Assembly: GCA_947172645.1 (NCBI GenBank) | Contig: CAMWBY010000001.1 | Coordinates: 186,001-250,000 of the forward strand | Origin: an uncultured Lachnospiraceae bacterium | GTDB lineage: Bacteria > Bacillota > Clostridia > Lachnospirales > Lachnospiraceae | Length of the DNA stretch: 64,000 bases | Reading direction: 5' to 3' | Shown here: one piece after another, positions 1 through 8,502 of the stretch | How positions within the stretch are numbered: position 1 is the first letter of the stretch | Layout: the number at the start of each line of letters is the position of its first letter | Notes under the pieces: generated by a model | What the model saw: only the letters and a program-made list of their open reading frames with translations | What the model was told of the DNA's origin: nothing | The model's database searches: none | Position numbers and translations under genes: made by a program

Positions 1-85
1 CAATCCTGCCACAATACTGCAATCCGTCATGCACCGGTTCCACCAGCCGCTCCTTTTCCTCGTCATATTCATTCCACTGTTTCAT
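1..85 (-). CDS. Unidentified protein, N-terminal fragment coupled to the Roc-COR gene
   Basis: Only the first 28 codons are inside the window. The ATG is at 85-83 and the frame stays open to base 1, starting M-K-Q-W-N-E-Y-D and rich in Glu and Lys. A GGAGG ribosome binding site sits just upstream, inside the last codons of the LRR-GTPase gene, whose TAA stop ends one base before this ATG. That spacing implies translational coupling, so the two products are probably made together. The fragment is too short to recognise, and no function is proposed. Confidence 0.6.
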   Translation of the reverse strand, partial: MKQWNEYDEEKERLVEPVHDGLQYCGRI

Positions 86-86
86 T

Positions 87-3000
87 TTATGTCCTCCGTT
101 TTTCTGTCAACATATGCACCAAAACATGCGTCAATACAGTTTCCTTATCATTGCGCTGCAAAGTGACGTCGAAGACTGCCCGTTCCGCAAAGTTTCCCCG
201 CTCCTCGCACGCTGTCGCCTCATAAGGATATTCGTACTGTTCGATATACTCCCGGTACTTGTCCTTAAACGCTTTAAAATCCTTACCCTCCGCATACACC
301 AGAATATAGTTCCTGGGAAGTCCCCATGTATCATAGGTGTATACTTTATCAATATGGTTAGACAGCTTATCCTGATTCAGGCTGTCTAGGTTCAATGCCT
401 CCACTACGGCAACAGGCATGTTTTTCCGGCTCTTTATCAGCAAATCAAGCTCTCCTGCCGCCTTGCCGCCGCTGGAAATCCCGTTTAACGTCTGGTCGCA
501 GACAATATAGTTCTTATTTACAGACAACAAATTTCTCAAATAAGTGTTCCTGTCATTCTCTTTTCCTTCCAGTATCTGCAGCGTATCACCCTGGAGCTTC
601 ACACAGCATTCCAACAGCTCCTCCTCAAACCGCACATAGTCGTTCCTTGCATGAATTTCCGAGAGCATCCTGTAAATAGCGGAAACGTCCGCATTTTTCT
701 TCTCACTGCAATAACGGATGATACTGTCCGTATCCATTTCATTCTCCACAACCCCAAGAATCTGCCGGATAGGTATTCTTTTCCGGAATACAGGGGAAAA
801 ATAACTGTTCTCCTTGGAGGCAAGATATATCAGCAGCATACTATATTCAATGCTTTCCGACATATCGCCCTCCCGGTAGACGATAGTGTCCTTCGCGTGT
901 AAGTTTAATTCCCTGTTAATGGCCAACAGGTTGTCCCTGATTTCGCTCATATACTCTTTTTCCGGGTAGAGACTGCCGTTTGTGCTTTTTACAAAAATTT
1001 CTATCCGCTTCTCATGCATCCTGACCAGTGCGGAAATGTGGTTCTCCCTGGCCCGCAAAATCATCCCCGTAAGCCAGATTTTGTCCTTGTCGAAATCTTT
1101 CTGCATACGAATCATGAGTTTATGCAGGACATTGTTAGGAAGATAGTCATACTCCATATAGTACTCCAGGCAGTCTCCCGCCATAAATATCCCCGCTTCC
1201 TCATGCTGGTTCTTGTCGCACATCATAGGGATAAACTCGTGCCTGTCATCCAACGCATAAGAAATCTCGAAACGCTCCATCACGCCCAGAATATATGGCA
1301 CCTCCATCACATTATACTTAATGTTTTCCACAGACTTGGGCGGCTCCCGCAACAGGCTTACAATGCTGTCCTTACTTATAATACCGTTTTGCGCATAGTT
1401 GCTTCCGTTAAATAATATGATGTAGATGGCGTTTGTAATCCATGTAGGCTTCAACACCATATACCCGCCCAGAAGCTGGTCTTTTTTATGGTAGTTAAAG
1501 CTGACGCCCAGGTCATGGAACCAGTCAAGCAGCCAGTCCTGTATCTGCTCGTCTTCCACTGAATTGCTGCGGCAGATTTCCCGATACTTGGGGTCTGTGA
1601 TATAATTACTGTCCATCTCTGTCAAAATCGTCTTAATATTGTTCCAGGATACCGGAAAATCCATGGCATAGCTGTCGAATGTCCTGACCGTGGAGATAAT
1701 CTCTTCCATCAACCCGCCAAAAGACGCACTGTCATCTTTCAGCGCAGACATTTTCATAATACGGACAATCTGGGGATAGTCATTGCGAAGAAGCCTTTCG
1801 TTGATGCTTGCGGTAGGATTCTGGTCCATCTTATTGAGGACGATAATTACCGGGCAGCCATTGGCAAAGCTCTTCACATTATTCAGCCAATACTCCGCTC
1901 TCTCATCCTGGGTATTATCCCTGGCATTGATGACCACCACATACAGCGTCCGCTCCGTCAGGAAAAACCTGTGCATGGAATGCATTATCTCCTGTCCGCC
2001 GAAATCCCAAATCTGCAGCCGGATATCTTCCCCGTCAATCGTGCATTCTTTAGGCGAAATGGCGATTCCCGGTGTGGATTCCTCCGCGAAATCCGTCAGC
2101 ACCGCATTGGACGCCTTGATTCTTGCGATAATATGGCTTTTCCCTGCCTCCCCATCCCCCAGGAAGACCACCTTCGTCTCATTCAAGTGAATTTTCTCTT
2201 CCTCATAATATGCGTTGATAAACTCCTTCTCATGAGAAAAAAGGCTTATCGGCTGACATAATAGTTTCGTATCATCCAAATGCAGGCCGTCACTCATAAA
2301 AGCAGTGTAGGAACCTATTTTCATCTTATCGCCAATCAATTCCCTGGGGATTCTCTCCAAAGTCATGCCGCTTAAATTGCACTGCTCCAACCGCTTCATC
2401 GGCGCAAGCGGCGGAAACCTGCGGACAGCCGTATTGTGCAGCTGCAAATCCGTCAAATTGCTCAGGTTCCCAAAGCTCTCCGGCAATTCGGTAATTCCCG
2501 TCCCATCCACATAAAGTTTCTCCAAGTTTACCAGATTCCCAATCCTTTCCGGCAGAGAAGCTATATTTCTATCCCTTCCCAGATACAATCCCCGAAGGTC
2601 AGTAAAATTGCAAATCCAATCCGGAAGCGTTTCCAGAGGCGTCTCCCACAAGGCCAAATGCTTTAAGTTCACTAACGCCTTCATCTCTTCCGGCAAAACT
2701 TTGATATCCGTCTTTCCTAAATATAGATGTGTCAGCCATGGCATCCTGCACACAACATATGGGACTTCATTGATATCCAACCCATTCAGTCCTAAGTACC
2801 GCAGATTCTCTAACTTTATTAAGTCTTCCGACAGCTCCGTTATCTGTGTGTACATAACAGACAGCGCCTTCAATGATTGCAGCCCATAGACGCTCTCCGG
2901 CAGTCCTGAAATGCCAGATTCATTCAAGTTCAAAGTTTCCAGGCCAGATAAGCCGGATAAAGAACAGAAATCCAACGTATACAGGCTGCATCTGAATAAA

Positions 3001-3410
3001 TCAAGATAAATAAGCCCCTTTAAGTCAAAAATAATCTCAGGCACAGTCATACATCCATGAATCCGCAAATATTTGATGCCGCCATATTCTCTGACAAACC
3101 CTTCCCAATCCCAGTCAGACTCGTCTTCTACCGCAAATATACATACCTGTCCGTCGCACAAATAAGTAACTTCCTTATCCATATAAGTGTCATCAAAATA
3201 AACGTCTGCAAATATACACTGTTCCGCATTTTTCTCTGTCTCTTTGTCCGTCCCCTCTCCTACGGCTGTCTTTGCATCGCTGTTTTCCCATAACATCTCA
3301 TCGGTCCAATCATCATCTCCCGGCTCGTCCGCTATCTGTCCCCATTCTTGGACAATGTCAAATTCTATCGGCGTCTTCAGCTCCTGGTTGATAAACTCTT
3401 CAAAAGTCAT
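87..3410 (-). CDS. LRR-Roc-COR (Roco family) GTPase with nuclease-like C-terminal domain
   Basis: A 1107-residue multidomain protein. Residues 1-100 are acidic and unrecognised. Residues about 110-360 hold roughly ten leucine-rich repeats of 22-24 residues (pattern LxxLxLxxTxIxxLP). A Ras-like Roc GTPase follows: P-loop GDGEAGKS at 418-425, switch II DFGGQE at 469-474 and NKMD at 526-529. Residues about 590-850 fit a COR domain. The C-terminus (about 945-1107) has the pattern GELDLLI (986-992) followed by VVEAL (1002-1006). This resembles a PD-(D/E)XK nuclease core with Asp989 and Glu1004, but Leu stands where the motif lysine is expected. Roco proteins are known GTP-controlled switches; coupling to a nuclease-like tail is my inference. 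The start has a GGGAGG site 6 bases upstream. An unrelated gene lies upstream and a coupled gene downstream. A role in defence or stress sensing is possible but not shown. Confidence 0.85.
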   Translation of the reverse strand: MTFEEFINQELKTPIEFDIVQEWGQIADEPGDDDWTDEMLWENSDAKTAVGEGTDKETEKNAEQCIFADVYFDDTYMDKEVTYLCDGQVCIFAVEDESDWDWEGFVREYGGIKYLRIHGCMTVPEIIFDLKGLIYLDLFRCSLYTLDFCSLSGLSGLETLNLNESGISGLPESVYGLQSLKALSVMYTQITELSEDLIKLENLRYLGLNGLDINEVPYVVCRMPWLTHLYLGKTDIKVLPEEMKALVNLKHLALWETPLETLPDWICNFTDLRGLYLGRDRNIASLPERIGNLVNLEKLYVDGTGITELPESFGNLSNLTDLQLHNTAVRRFPPLAPMKRLEQCNLSGMTLERIPRELIGDKMKIGSYTAFMSDGLHLDDTKLLCQPISLFSHEKEFINAYYEEEKIHLNETKVVFLGDGEAGKSHIIARIKASNAVLTDFAEESTPGIAISPKECTIDGEDIRLQIWDFGGQEIMHSMHRFFLTERTLYVVVINARDNTQDERAEYWLNNVKSFANGCPVIIVLNKMDQNPTASINERLLRNDYPQIVRIMKMSALKDDSASFGGLMEEIISTVRTFDSYAMDFPVSWNNIKTILTEMDSNYITDPKYREICRSNSVEDEQIQDWLLDWFHDLGVSFNYHKKDQLLGGYMVLKPTWITNAIYIILFNGSNYAQNGIISKDSIVSLLREPPKSVENIKYNVMEVPYILGVMERFEISYALDDRHEFIPMMCDKNQHEEAGIFMAGDCLEYYMEYDYLPNNVLHKLMIRMQKDFDKDKIWLTGMILRARENHISALVRMHEKRIEIFVKSTNGSLYPEKEYMSEIRDNLLAINRELNLHAKDTIVYREGDMSESIEYSMLLIYLASKENSYFSPVFRKRIPIRQILGVVENEMDTDSIIRYCSEKKNADVSAIYRMLSEIHARNDYVRFEEELLECCVKLQGDTLQILEGKENDRNTYLRNLLSVNKNYIVCDQTLNGISSGGKAAGELDLLIKSRKNMPVAVVEALNLDSLNQDKLSNHIDKVYTYDTWGLPRNYILVYAEGKDFKAFKDKYREYIEQYEYPYEATACEERGNFAERAVFDVTLQRNDKETVLTHVLVHMLTEKRRT

Positions 3411-3431
3411 ACTGTCCCTCCCTTAATACCA

Positions 3432-3468
3432 AAAAGTAGTTCCGCTTTGCAGACTCGAATAATCCGAA
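3432..3468. repeat. Short REP-like palindromic repeat, copy 1
   Basis: The segment contains GTTCCGCTTTGC followed by ACTCGAATAATCCG. It resembles 50678-50710, where GAGTTCCGCTTCGCGAACTC is followed by GGATAAGCGG. This copy is diverged. It lies just upstream of the Roc-COR start codon. Confidence 0.4.
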
Positions 3469-3484
3469 AACTCTATTAGAAATC

Positions 3485-3567
3485 GAGTAGGGAAGATTTC
3501 TCCCCCTACTCGCCGCGCGGGGTGCGTGCAGCAAAGCTGCTAATTTCCTTACGCACCCCTGCGCATA
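3485..3567. repeat. Two-hairpin dispersed element, copy A
   Basis: On the plus strand GAGTAGGG (3485-3492) pairs with CCCTACTC (3504-3511). After GCCGCGC, GGGGTGCGT (3519-3527) pairs with ACGCACCCC (3551-3559), with AGCA/TGCT pairing inside it. The element ends in TGCGCATA. Copy B at 15041-15125 has the same layout with a different second-stem sequence that still pairs. It lies upstream of the Roc-COR gene. Confidence 0.65.
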
Positions 3568-3593
3568 GAAACGGCGGAAATAAGGCCCGCGCC

Positions 3594-4925
3594 CTATTTC
3601 CGCCGTACTGTATCTGGCAGCTCCATCTTCGTCTTGTCATGCACGCTGATGTCCGTTCCAATCTGAACCTCTATCACTTGCAGCCTCGTGTCAGCCAGTA
3701 TCGTATGCGGAACGCCTGCGGGCATCTGCACCACATCCCCGGCTGCTACATGGCGTTCCACGCCATCCACCACCGTCCTGCCGCGCCCGTTAACCACCGT
3801 CCATATCTCATCCCTGTGGGCATGGCTGTGATAATTCATACCATGGCCCGGATTGAGGGTGACCTTGATGGTCATGCTTTCCTCTTCGATATCAATTACC
3901 TGGAAATTTCCCCAGGATTTCTCCGCAAACATAATCTGTTGGTCAATCTCATCCACGTAAGGCTTAATATAACTGGACTGGTTCTTATCCGATACCAATA
4001 TACCCTCCGGGCTTGCCGAAACCACCACGTCTTTAAGTCCCATACACAGAACCGGGACATTCAGCTCATTCACCACATGCACGTTGTCACACTGCTCATT
4101 CATGATTGCCTTGCCGATGCTGTTACTCTCCATGGCTTCGGTGAGCGTGTTCCATGTGCCCATGTCCTTCCACATGCCCGCAAAGCGCATCACCTCGATA
4201 TTCTGTTCATGCTCCACCACGGCATAGTCAAAACTAATCTTCGTCAGTGTGTCATACTTACCATACAAATCCTCGTATCCCGTAAAATCAATCAGCTCAT
4301 GGGCGCGCCGCAGCACATACCCCAGACGGAAAGCAAACACGCCCCCATTCCAGAGCGCGCCCTCCGCAATATATTGCCGGGCCTTCTCCTCCGTAGGTTT
4401 CTCCTTAAAAACAGACACCTTACTGATTTCCTCATTGCACACGGGAATGATATAACCGTACTTGGCGCTGGGATAGGTTGGTTCGATTCCCATTAGTACC
4501 AGGTTCGCCTCACTGACGCCTGCACGGCTGCCCAACCGCTTCAATGCTTCAAAATAATCTTCCTCCACATAGGGGTCTACCGGACAGACAATTACCGCTT
4601 CATCCTCCGCCACGCCCTGCACGTCATGCAGGTACGCCGCTGCCAACGCGATTGCCGGAAAAGTGTCCCTGCGGCAAGGCTCCACACTGACGCCCACATT
4701 TTCCCCCAACTGGTTGTGTATGGCGGATACCTGGGACTTCGACGTGGCGATGGTGACCACCGCCTCACTGTCCACAGACTTAATCTGACGGTAGACGCGC
4801 TGCACCATAGACTCATATCCGTCGTCTTCCGTCTTAAATATTTTAATAAACTGTTTGGAACGGCTGTCATTGGAAAGAGGCCACAACCGCTTCCCCGAAC
4901 CGCCTGATAACAATACAATGTTCAT
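3594..4925 (-). CDS. manC: Mannose-1-phosphate guanylyltransferase / mannose-6-phosphate isomerase-type protein
   Basis: Forms GDP-mannose from mannose-1-phosphate and GTP, for glycoconjugate or capsule precursors in the cytoplasm. The nucleotidyltransferase signature LSGGSGKRLWPLS is at the N-terminus (about residues 6-18), and the SKQF segment follows. A C-terminal cupin has the histidine cluster HSHAHRDEIW from about residue 366 and PHTI near 406, as in type II PMI/GMP enzymes. The length (443 residues) is slightly below the usual 450-480. I chose the ATG at 4925, one base after the ctp stop and preceded by GGGGATT, over the one at 4937. It is the last gene of the ftsE-ftsX-M23-ctp run. 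No other sugar-nucleotide gene is near, so the glycan it serves is unknown. Confidence 0.88.
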   Translation of the reverse strand: MNIVLLSGGSGKRLWPLSNDSRSKQFIKIFKTEDDGYESMVQRVYRQIKSVDSEAVVTIATSKSQVSAIHNQLGENVGVSVEPCRRDTFPAIALAAAYLHDVQGVAEDEAVIVCPVDPYVEEDYFEALKRLGSRAGVSEANLVLMGIEPTYPSAKYGYIIPVCNEEISKVSVFKEKPTEEKARQYIAEGALWNGGVFAFRLGYVLRRAHELIDFTGYEDLYGKYDTLTKISFDYAVVEHEQNIEVMRFAGMWKDMGTWNTLTEAMESNSIGKAIMNEQCDNVHVVNELNVPVLCMGLKDVVVSASPEGILVSDKNQSSYIKPYVDEIDQQIMFAEKSWGNFQVIDIEEESMTIKVTLNPGHGMNYHSHAHRDEIWTVVNGRGRTVVDGVERHVAAGDVVQMPAGVPHTILADTRLQVIEVQIGTDISVHDKTKMELPDTVRRK

Positions 4926-4926
4926 A

Positions 4927-6324
4927 CTAATCCCCATTCCGGAGCATCTTATCCATCTCCTGTTTCGCCCGTTCTAACTGGTTATCCACGCCTTCTTCGT
5001 AGTATGACTCCCCATCAAACTCACAGACGATATCCGGCTCAATCCCAATTCCGTGGATATTATTGCCCTTGGGCGTATAGTAGGAGCTGATTGTCAGTTT
5101 CAACGCCGTGCCGTCGGTCAACGGCAGTATCCTCTGCACGATGCCCTTCCCGTAAGTGGTCGTGCCAATCAGGATTCCCTTGTCGTAATCCTTCACCGCT
5201 CCTGCAAGAATCTCAGACGCACTGGCCGAATTGCCGTTAATCAGTACCACCAACGGTATATCCAGTTCGTGCTTGCCATCGCACGTGTACTCGTCCCGCT
5301 CCCCGTATTTATCTTCCGTATACACAATCAGCCCCTTGGGCAGAATCGACCTGGCGATATCTACCACCACAGACAGGCTTCCGCCCGGGTTGCTGCGCAA
5401 ATCAAGAATCAGTCCCTTCGCCTTAGAACCTTTGATGACAGCGAGCGCCTCTGTGAACTGGTCCGTCGTCACTTCGTCAAATTCCGTAATCTGGATATAG
5501 CCCACGCCATTGTCATACATCTCATAGTTGACGGTAGGAGACTCTATTTTGCGCCGCTCCACGTCAAATTCCAGATAGTCCGGCTCGCCCTCACGGTAAA
5601 TTGTCAGGTGCACCGTCGTCCCCTCTTCGCCTTTTACCCGGGAGACGACCTCCGACAGCTCCAGCCCCTGTACAAGTTCCCCGTCTACCATATAAATAAT
5701 ATCGTTTTCCCGAAGTCCTGCTTCCTCCGCAGGGGTGTTGGCAATTACGCCGTTGATTCTGGCAAGCCCTGTGGCAAGGTCCAACTGCAGGTAAGCGCCA
5801 ATCCCGTAATAAATCCCCTCGCTCTGGTCCATCAGTTCCTGCCACTCTTCCGCGGTATAGTACACCGAATAAGGGTCGCCCAGGGAATTTACCAACCCCG
5901 CATACATTCCTTCGGTCATCAACTCCACGTCGATATCTTCGTCTTTATAATAATATTCACCGATTAGCTGCTCCAAAGCTTCCACTTTCTCGATAGAGTT
6001 GTCGGTGATGACGTCATCCGCCGACGTCCCGCCGGCGCTTGCCGTTCTGGCGGACTGGTCATTTGCCAGATGGTACAGCCTCGTCCCCACATAGGCGCAG
6101 CTTCCCACCAATGTCATGATGATTACGCCCACAAGCATTCCTAAGAAAAATACGCCGCTTCCTTTGTTCCCCTGTCCGTTCCCGGGAGGATAAGGATATT
6201 GCGGCGGCTGTGGCGCGGGCTGCCGGTAATACGGATTGTTCATCCCCTGGTTCGGGTTCCTCTGACTGTAATCATTGTTGTAGTAATTATTGTCTCCGTT
6301 CTGATTCAAAACGACCATCTCCAT
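4927..6324 (-). CDS. ctpA: Carboxyl-terminal processing protease, S41 family, membrane anchored
   Basis: A serine protease acting outside the membrane, of the CtpA/CtpB type. Residues 1-55 are a cytoplasmic tail rich in Asn, Tyr and Pro. One membrane segment spans about 57-80. A PDZ domain lies near 170-245. In the S41 domain, NSASASE gives catalytic Ser368 and TYGKG gives the general base Lys393. Start: the ORF opens with two in-frame ATGs (6324 and 6318) and the ribosome binding region is ambiguous, so the first few residues are uncertain. In Bacillus a ctpB gene lies beside ftsEX, as here. Substrates could be septal wall hydrolases or signalling proteins; this is inference. Confidence 0.92.
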   Translation of the reverse strand: MEMVVLNQNGDNNYYNNDYSQRNPNQGMNNPYYRQPAPQPPQYPYPPGNGQGNKGSGVFFLGMLVGVIIMTLVGSCAYVGTRLYHLANDQSARTASAGGTSADDVITDNSIEKVEALEQLIGEYYYKDEDIDVELMTEGMYAGLVNSLGDPYSVYYTAEEWQELMDQSEGIYYGIGAYLQLDLATGLARINGVIANTPAEEAGLRENDIIYMVDGELVQGLELSEVVSRVKGEEGTTVHLTIYREGEPDYLEFDVERRKIESPTVNYEMYDNGVGYIQITEFDEVTTDQFTEALAVIKGSKAKGLILDLRSNPGGSLSVVVDIARSILPKGLIVYTEDKYGERDEYTCDGKHELDIPLVVLINGNSASASEILAGAVKDYDKGILIGTTTYGKGIVQRILPLTDGTALKLTISSYYTPKGNNIHGIGIEPDIVCEFDGESYYEEGVDNQLERAKQEMDKMLRNGD

Positions 6325-6393
6325 CCATCATTTTTACTTCCATTTCTGCACTGCATTTTGTCTCAACTTTTATTATGCAATCTTGTCCTCATG

Positions 6394-7599
6394 TTACTTC
6401 AAATAGTTCCATGGGCTGACATAACTGCCGTTTAAACGCACACTGAAATGCAGGTGATTGCCGGTAGACCTTCCCGTACTGCCCACCGCCGCAATTTTCT
6501 CTCCCTTAGATACGGTCTGTCCCTTCGATACATATAACGACGAACAGTGCATGTAGATTGTGTACAACCCGCTGCCATGGTCAATCATAATATAGTTGCC
6601 CATGGAGCCATTGTATGCGGCAGCCACCACATCCCCGTCATAAGCGGCAAGAATGGCGCTTCCGCCGGGCGCCGCCATATCCAGGCCATTGTGGAATTGC
6701 TGTGTGCCCAAAATCGGATGGATACGGTTGCCGTACTCGTCGGATATTCTCTTATAGCTAGGACACGGCCAGGCAAACATACCGCCGTTGTAGACCCTGG
6801 CCTGTTCCGCCGCGAGCCTTGCCTTCTCCTCCGCCACCGCTTTCTCCAGTGCTGCAATCTCGGCGTTCTCCTGGGCAATCATCGCTTCATACTCCTTGAT
6901 TGCCGCCTCTTTCGTAGAAATATCGGAAGAAACAGATACAATCTGCGCCTCCTTCTGGTCGATAAGCGCGCTCACATTGGCCTCCTCCGCCTCCACGGCG
7001 ACCTTGGCCTCGTCAAGCACTTCCTTCTCGGCTTCCAGTTTTTCTTTACATAGCTGCACCATCTCTTTTGTTTCTACGTACTCATCCAGTTTATTCTTAT
7101 CATACTGGGACAGCGCCTCTATGTAATCCGCCTTATTTGCCATATCCGAGAAACCGTCCGATGAAAAAAGCAGTTCCAGATAGAACGTATCGCCCTTCTC
7201 ATACATGAACTTAATGCGCTGCTTCATGGACTCATACTGCTCTTCCTGCTGTTTGACCGCCTCATTCAGTTCATCCGTGGTCTGTACAATCTGTTCTTCC
7301 TTCTCTGTAATCAATGTATTATATTGCTCTATTTTCGCCTGTATGCCGCTCAGTTCATTGTCAAGCTGTACCACATAAGCCGCCAAATCATTTTTGGACT
7401 GCTCCAATTCCTTCTTCAGCGCCTCCACATCCGTCAAACTGGATTTCAGGCTGGACACCTCTTTCTTCGCCGCCGCAATCTCCTCTTCCTTCTTCTGGAT
7501 GCTTTCATTCGTGACAGCATACGTCGGTTGTGCACAGTGAAACAGGATGGCAGCGCCAAGCAGCAGGCATATCAATTTCTTCCAATGCTTCATATACAT
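6394..7599 (-). CDS. Secreted M23 peptidoglycan hydrolase with coiled coil (EnvC/PcsB-like FtsEX partner)
   Basis: A signal peptide (about residues 1-28, ending PTYA) is followed by a long Glu/Lys-rich coiled coil (30-270) and a C-terminal LytM/M23 domain (about 280-401). The zinc ligands appear intact: HNGLD gives His303 and Asp307, HLH gives His384, and YMH (His351) is also present. It may therefore be an active endopeptidase, unlike E. coli EnvC, which is degenerate. The gene starts 6 bases after ftsX ends. Coiled-coil M23 proteins next to ftsEX are known partners that the FtsEX complex switches on at the septum. ATG at 7593 is an alternative start. Confidence 0.9.
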   Translation of the reverse strand: MYMKHWKKLICLLLGAAILFHCAQPTYAVTNESIQKKEEEIAAAKKEVSSLKSSLTDVEALKKELEQSKNDLAAYVVQLDNELSGIQAKIEQYNTLITEKEEQIVQTTDELNEAVKQQEEQYESMKQRIKFMYEKGDTFYLELLFSSDGFSDMANKADYIEALSQYDKNKLDEYVETKEMVQLCKEKLEAEKEVLDEAKVAVEAEEANVSALIDQKEAQIVSVSSDISTKEAAIKEYEAMIAQENAEIAALEKAVAEEKARLAAEQARVYNGGMFAWPCPSYKRISDEYGNRIHPILGTQQFHNGLDMAAPGGSAILAAYDGDVVAAAYNGSMGNYIMIDHGSGLYTIYMHCSSLYVSKGQTVSKGEKIAAVGSTGRSTGNHLHFSVRLNGSYVSPWNYLK

Positions 7600-7605
7600 C
7601 CTTTA

Positions 7606-8502
7606 CTACACTCTCAGGTGCTTTCTGACTGTAACAATACTTCCCAGGAATCCGATTCCCACGCCGATTCCCAGGGATACCGGCGTCAAGATATGGAATA
7701 CTTCTTCCACCGTCAGGAACTTAAGCAGGGAAGAGAGCATGGAAAATCTGGCTGTCACATATTCCATTACCATGTTATAAACGCCGTAAATAATTCCAAG
7801 AGGAATCGCAGCGCCAATCAAACCAATCATCATACCTTCAATGACGAAGGGGGACCTGACGAAGAAATCCGTAGCCCCAATATATTTCATAATGTTAATC
7901 TCTTCCTTACGAACTGAAATACCAATCATGACCGTATTGCTAATCAGGAACACCGACACGGCAAACAGGATTGCGATAATGCCCACCGACACGTAGGCAA
8001 TCAAGGCGTTAACGCCTGTCAGAGTGGTGGCTACAATCTCGGAACGGTTAACCATCCTGACGCCATCCACAGATTCCAGATAAGTAACCAAAGCAGACTG
8101 CATGGATACGTCATTCAGATAGACTTCGTAATTCGCCGAATTTTGGAGCGGATTCTCCGTAAAACCGTCCGCGTAATCACCCAGATAGTCAGTCTTAAAA
8201 GATTCCCATGCATCCTCGGCAGATACGAAATGGACATCTGACACCTCCGTCCGCCTGAGAATCATATCCCCGATTTCCTGTATTCGGCTGTCCTCCAGTC
8301 CTTCATCAAAGAATACATACACGGCCACCCCTTCCTGGGCCCGGTGCACGATATTCTGGAAATTTGTCACAATAGCATAAAAAAGCCCAAACAAAAACAG
8401 ACAGGAGCTAATCGTCGCAATGGATGCCAGGGTAAACCATTTATTTCTGAAAAGGTTGCGCACACCCTGTCTGAGCGTATAGAAAAAGCTGTTAATCCTC
8501 AT
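7606..8502 (-). CDS. ftsX: Cell division protein FtsX
   Basis: Membrane half of the FtsEX complex, which transmits ATP hydrolysis by FtsE to an extracellular wall hydrolase. There are four membrane segments: one near the N-terminus, a large extracellular loop (about 45-165), then three toward the C-terminus, as usual for FtsX. The ATG at 8502 is chosen because GGGAGG lies 9 bases upstream; the ORF extends 8 codons further. This start overlaps the end of ftsE by 11 bases, indicating coupled translation. Confidence 0.94.
   Translation of the reverse strand: MRINSFFYTLRQGVRNLFRNKWFTLASIATISSCLFLFGLFYAIVTNFQNIVHRAQEGVAVYVFFDEGLEDSRIQEIGDMILRRTEVSDVHFVSAEDAWESFKTDYLGDYADGFTENPLQNSANYEVYLNDVSMQSALVTYLESVDGVRMVNRSEIVATTLTGVNALIAYVSVGIIAILFAVSVFLISNTVMIGISVRKEEINIMKYIGATDFFVRSPFVIEGMMIGLIGAAIPLGIIYGVYNMVMEYVTARFSMLSSLLKFLTVEEVFHILTPVSLGIGVGIGFLGSIVTVRKHLRV

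Noticed and set aside
3522..4496. 324-codon plus-strand ORF
   Set aside because: It is antisense to manC and begins inside the two-hairpin repeat.
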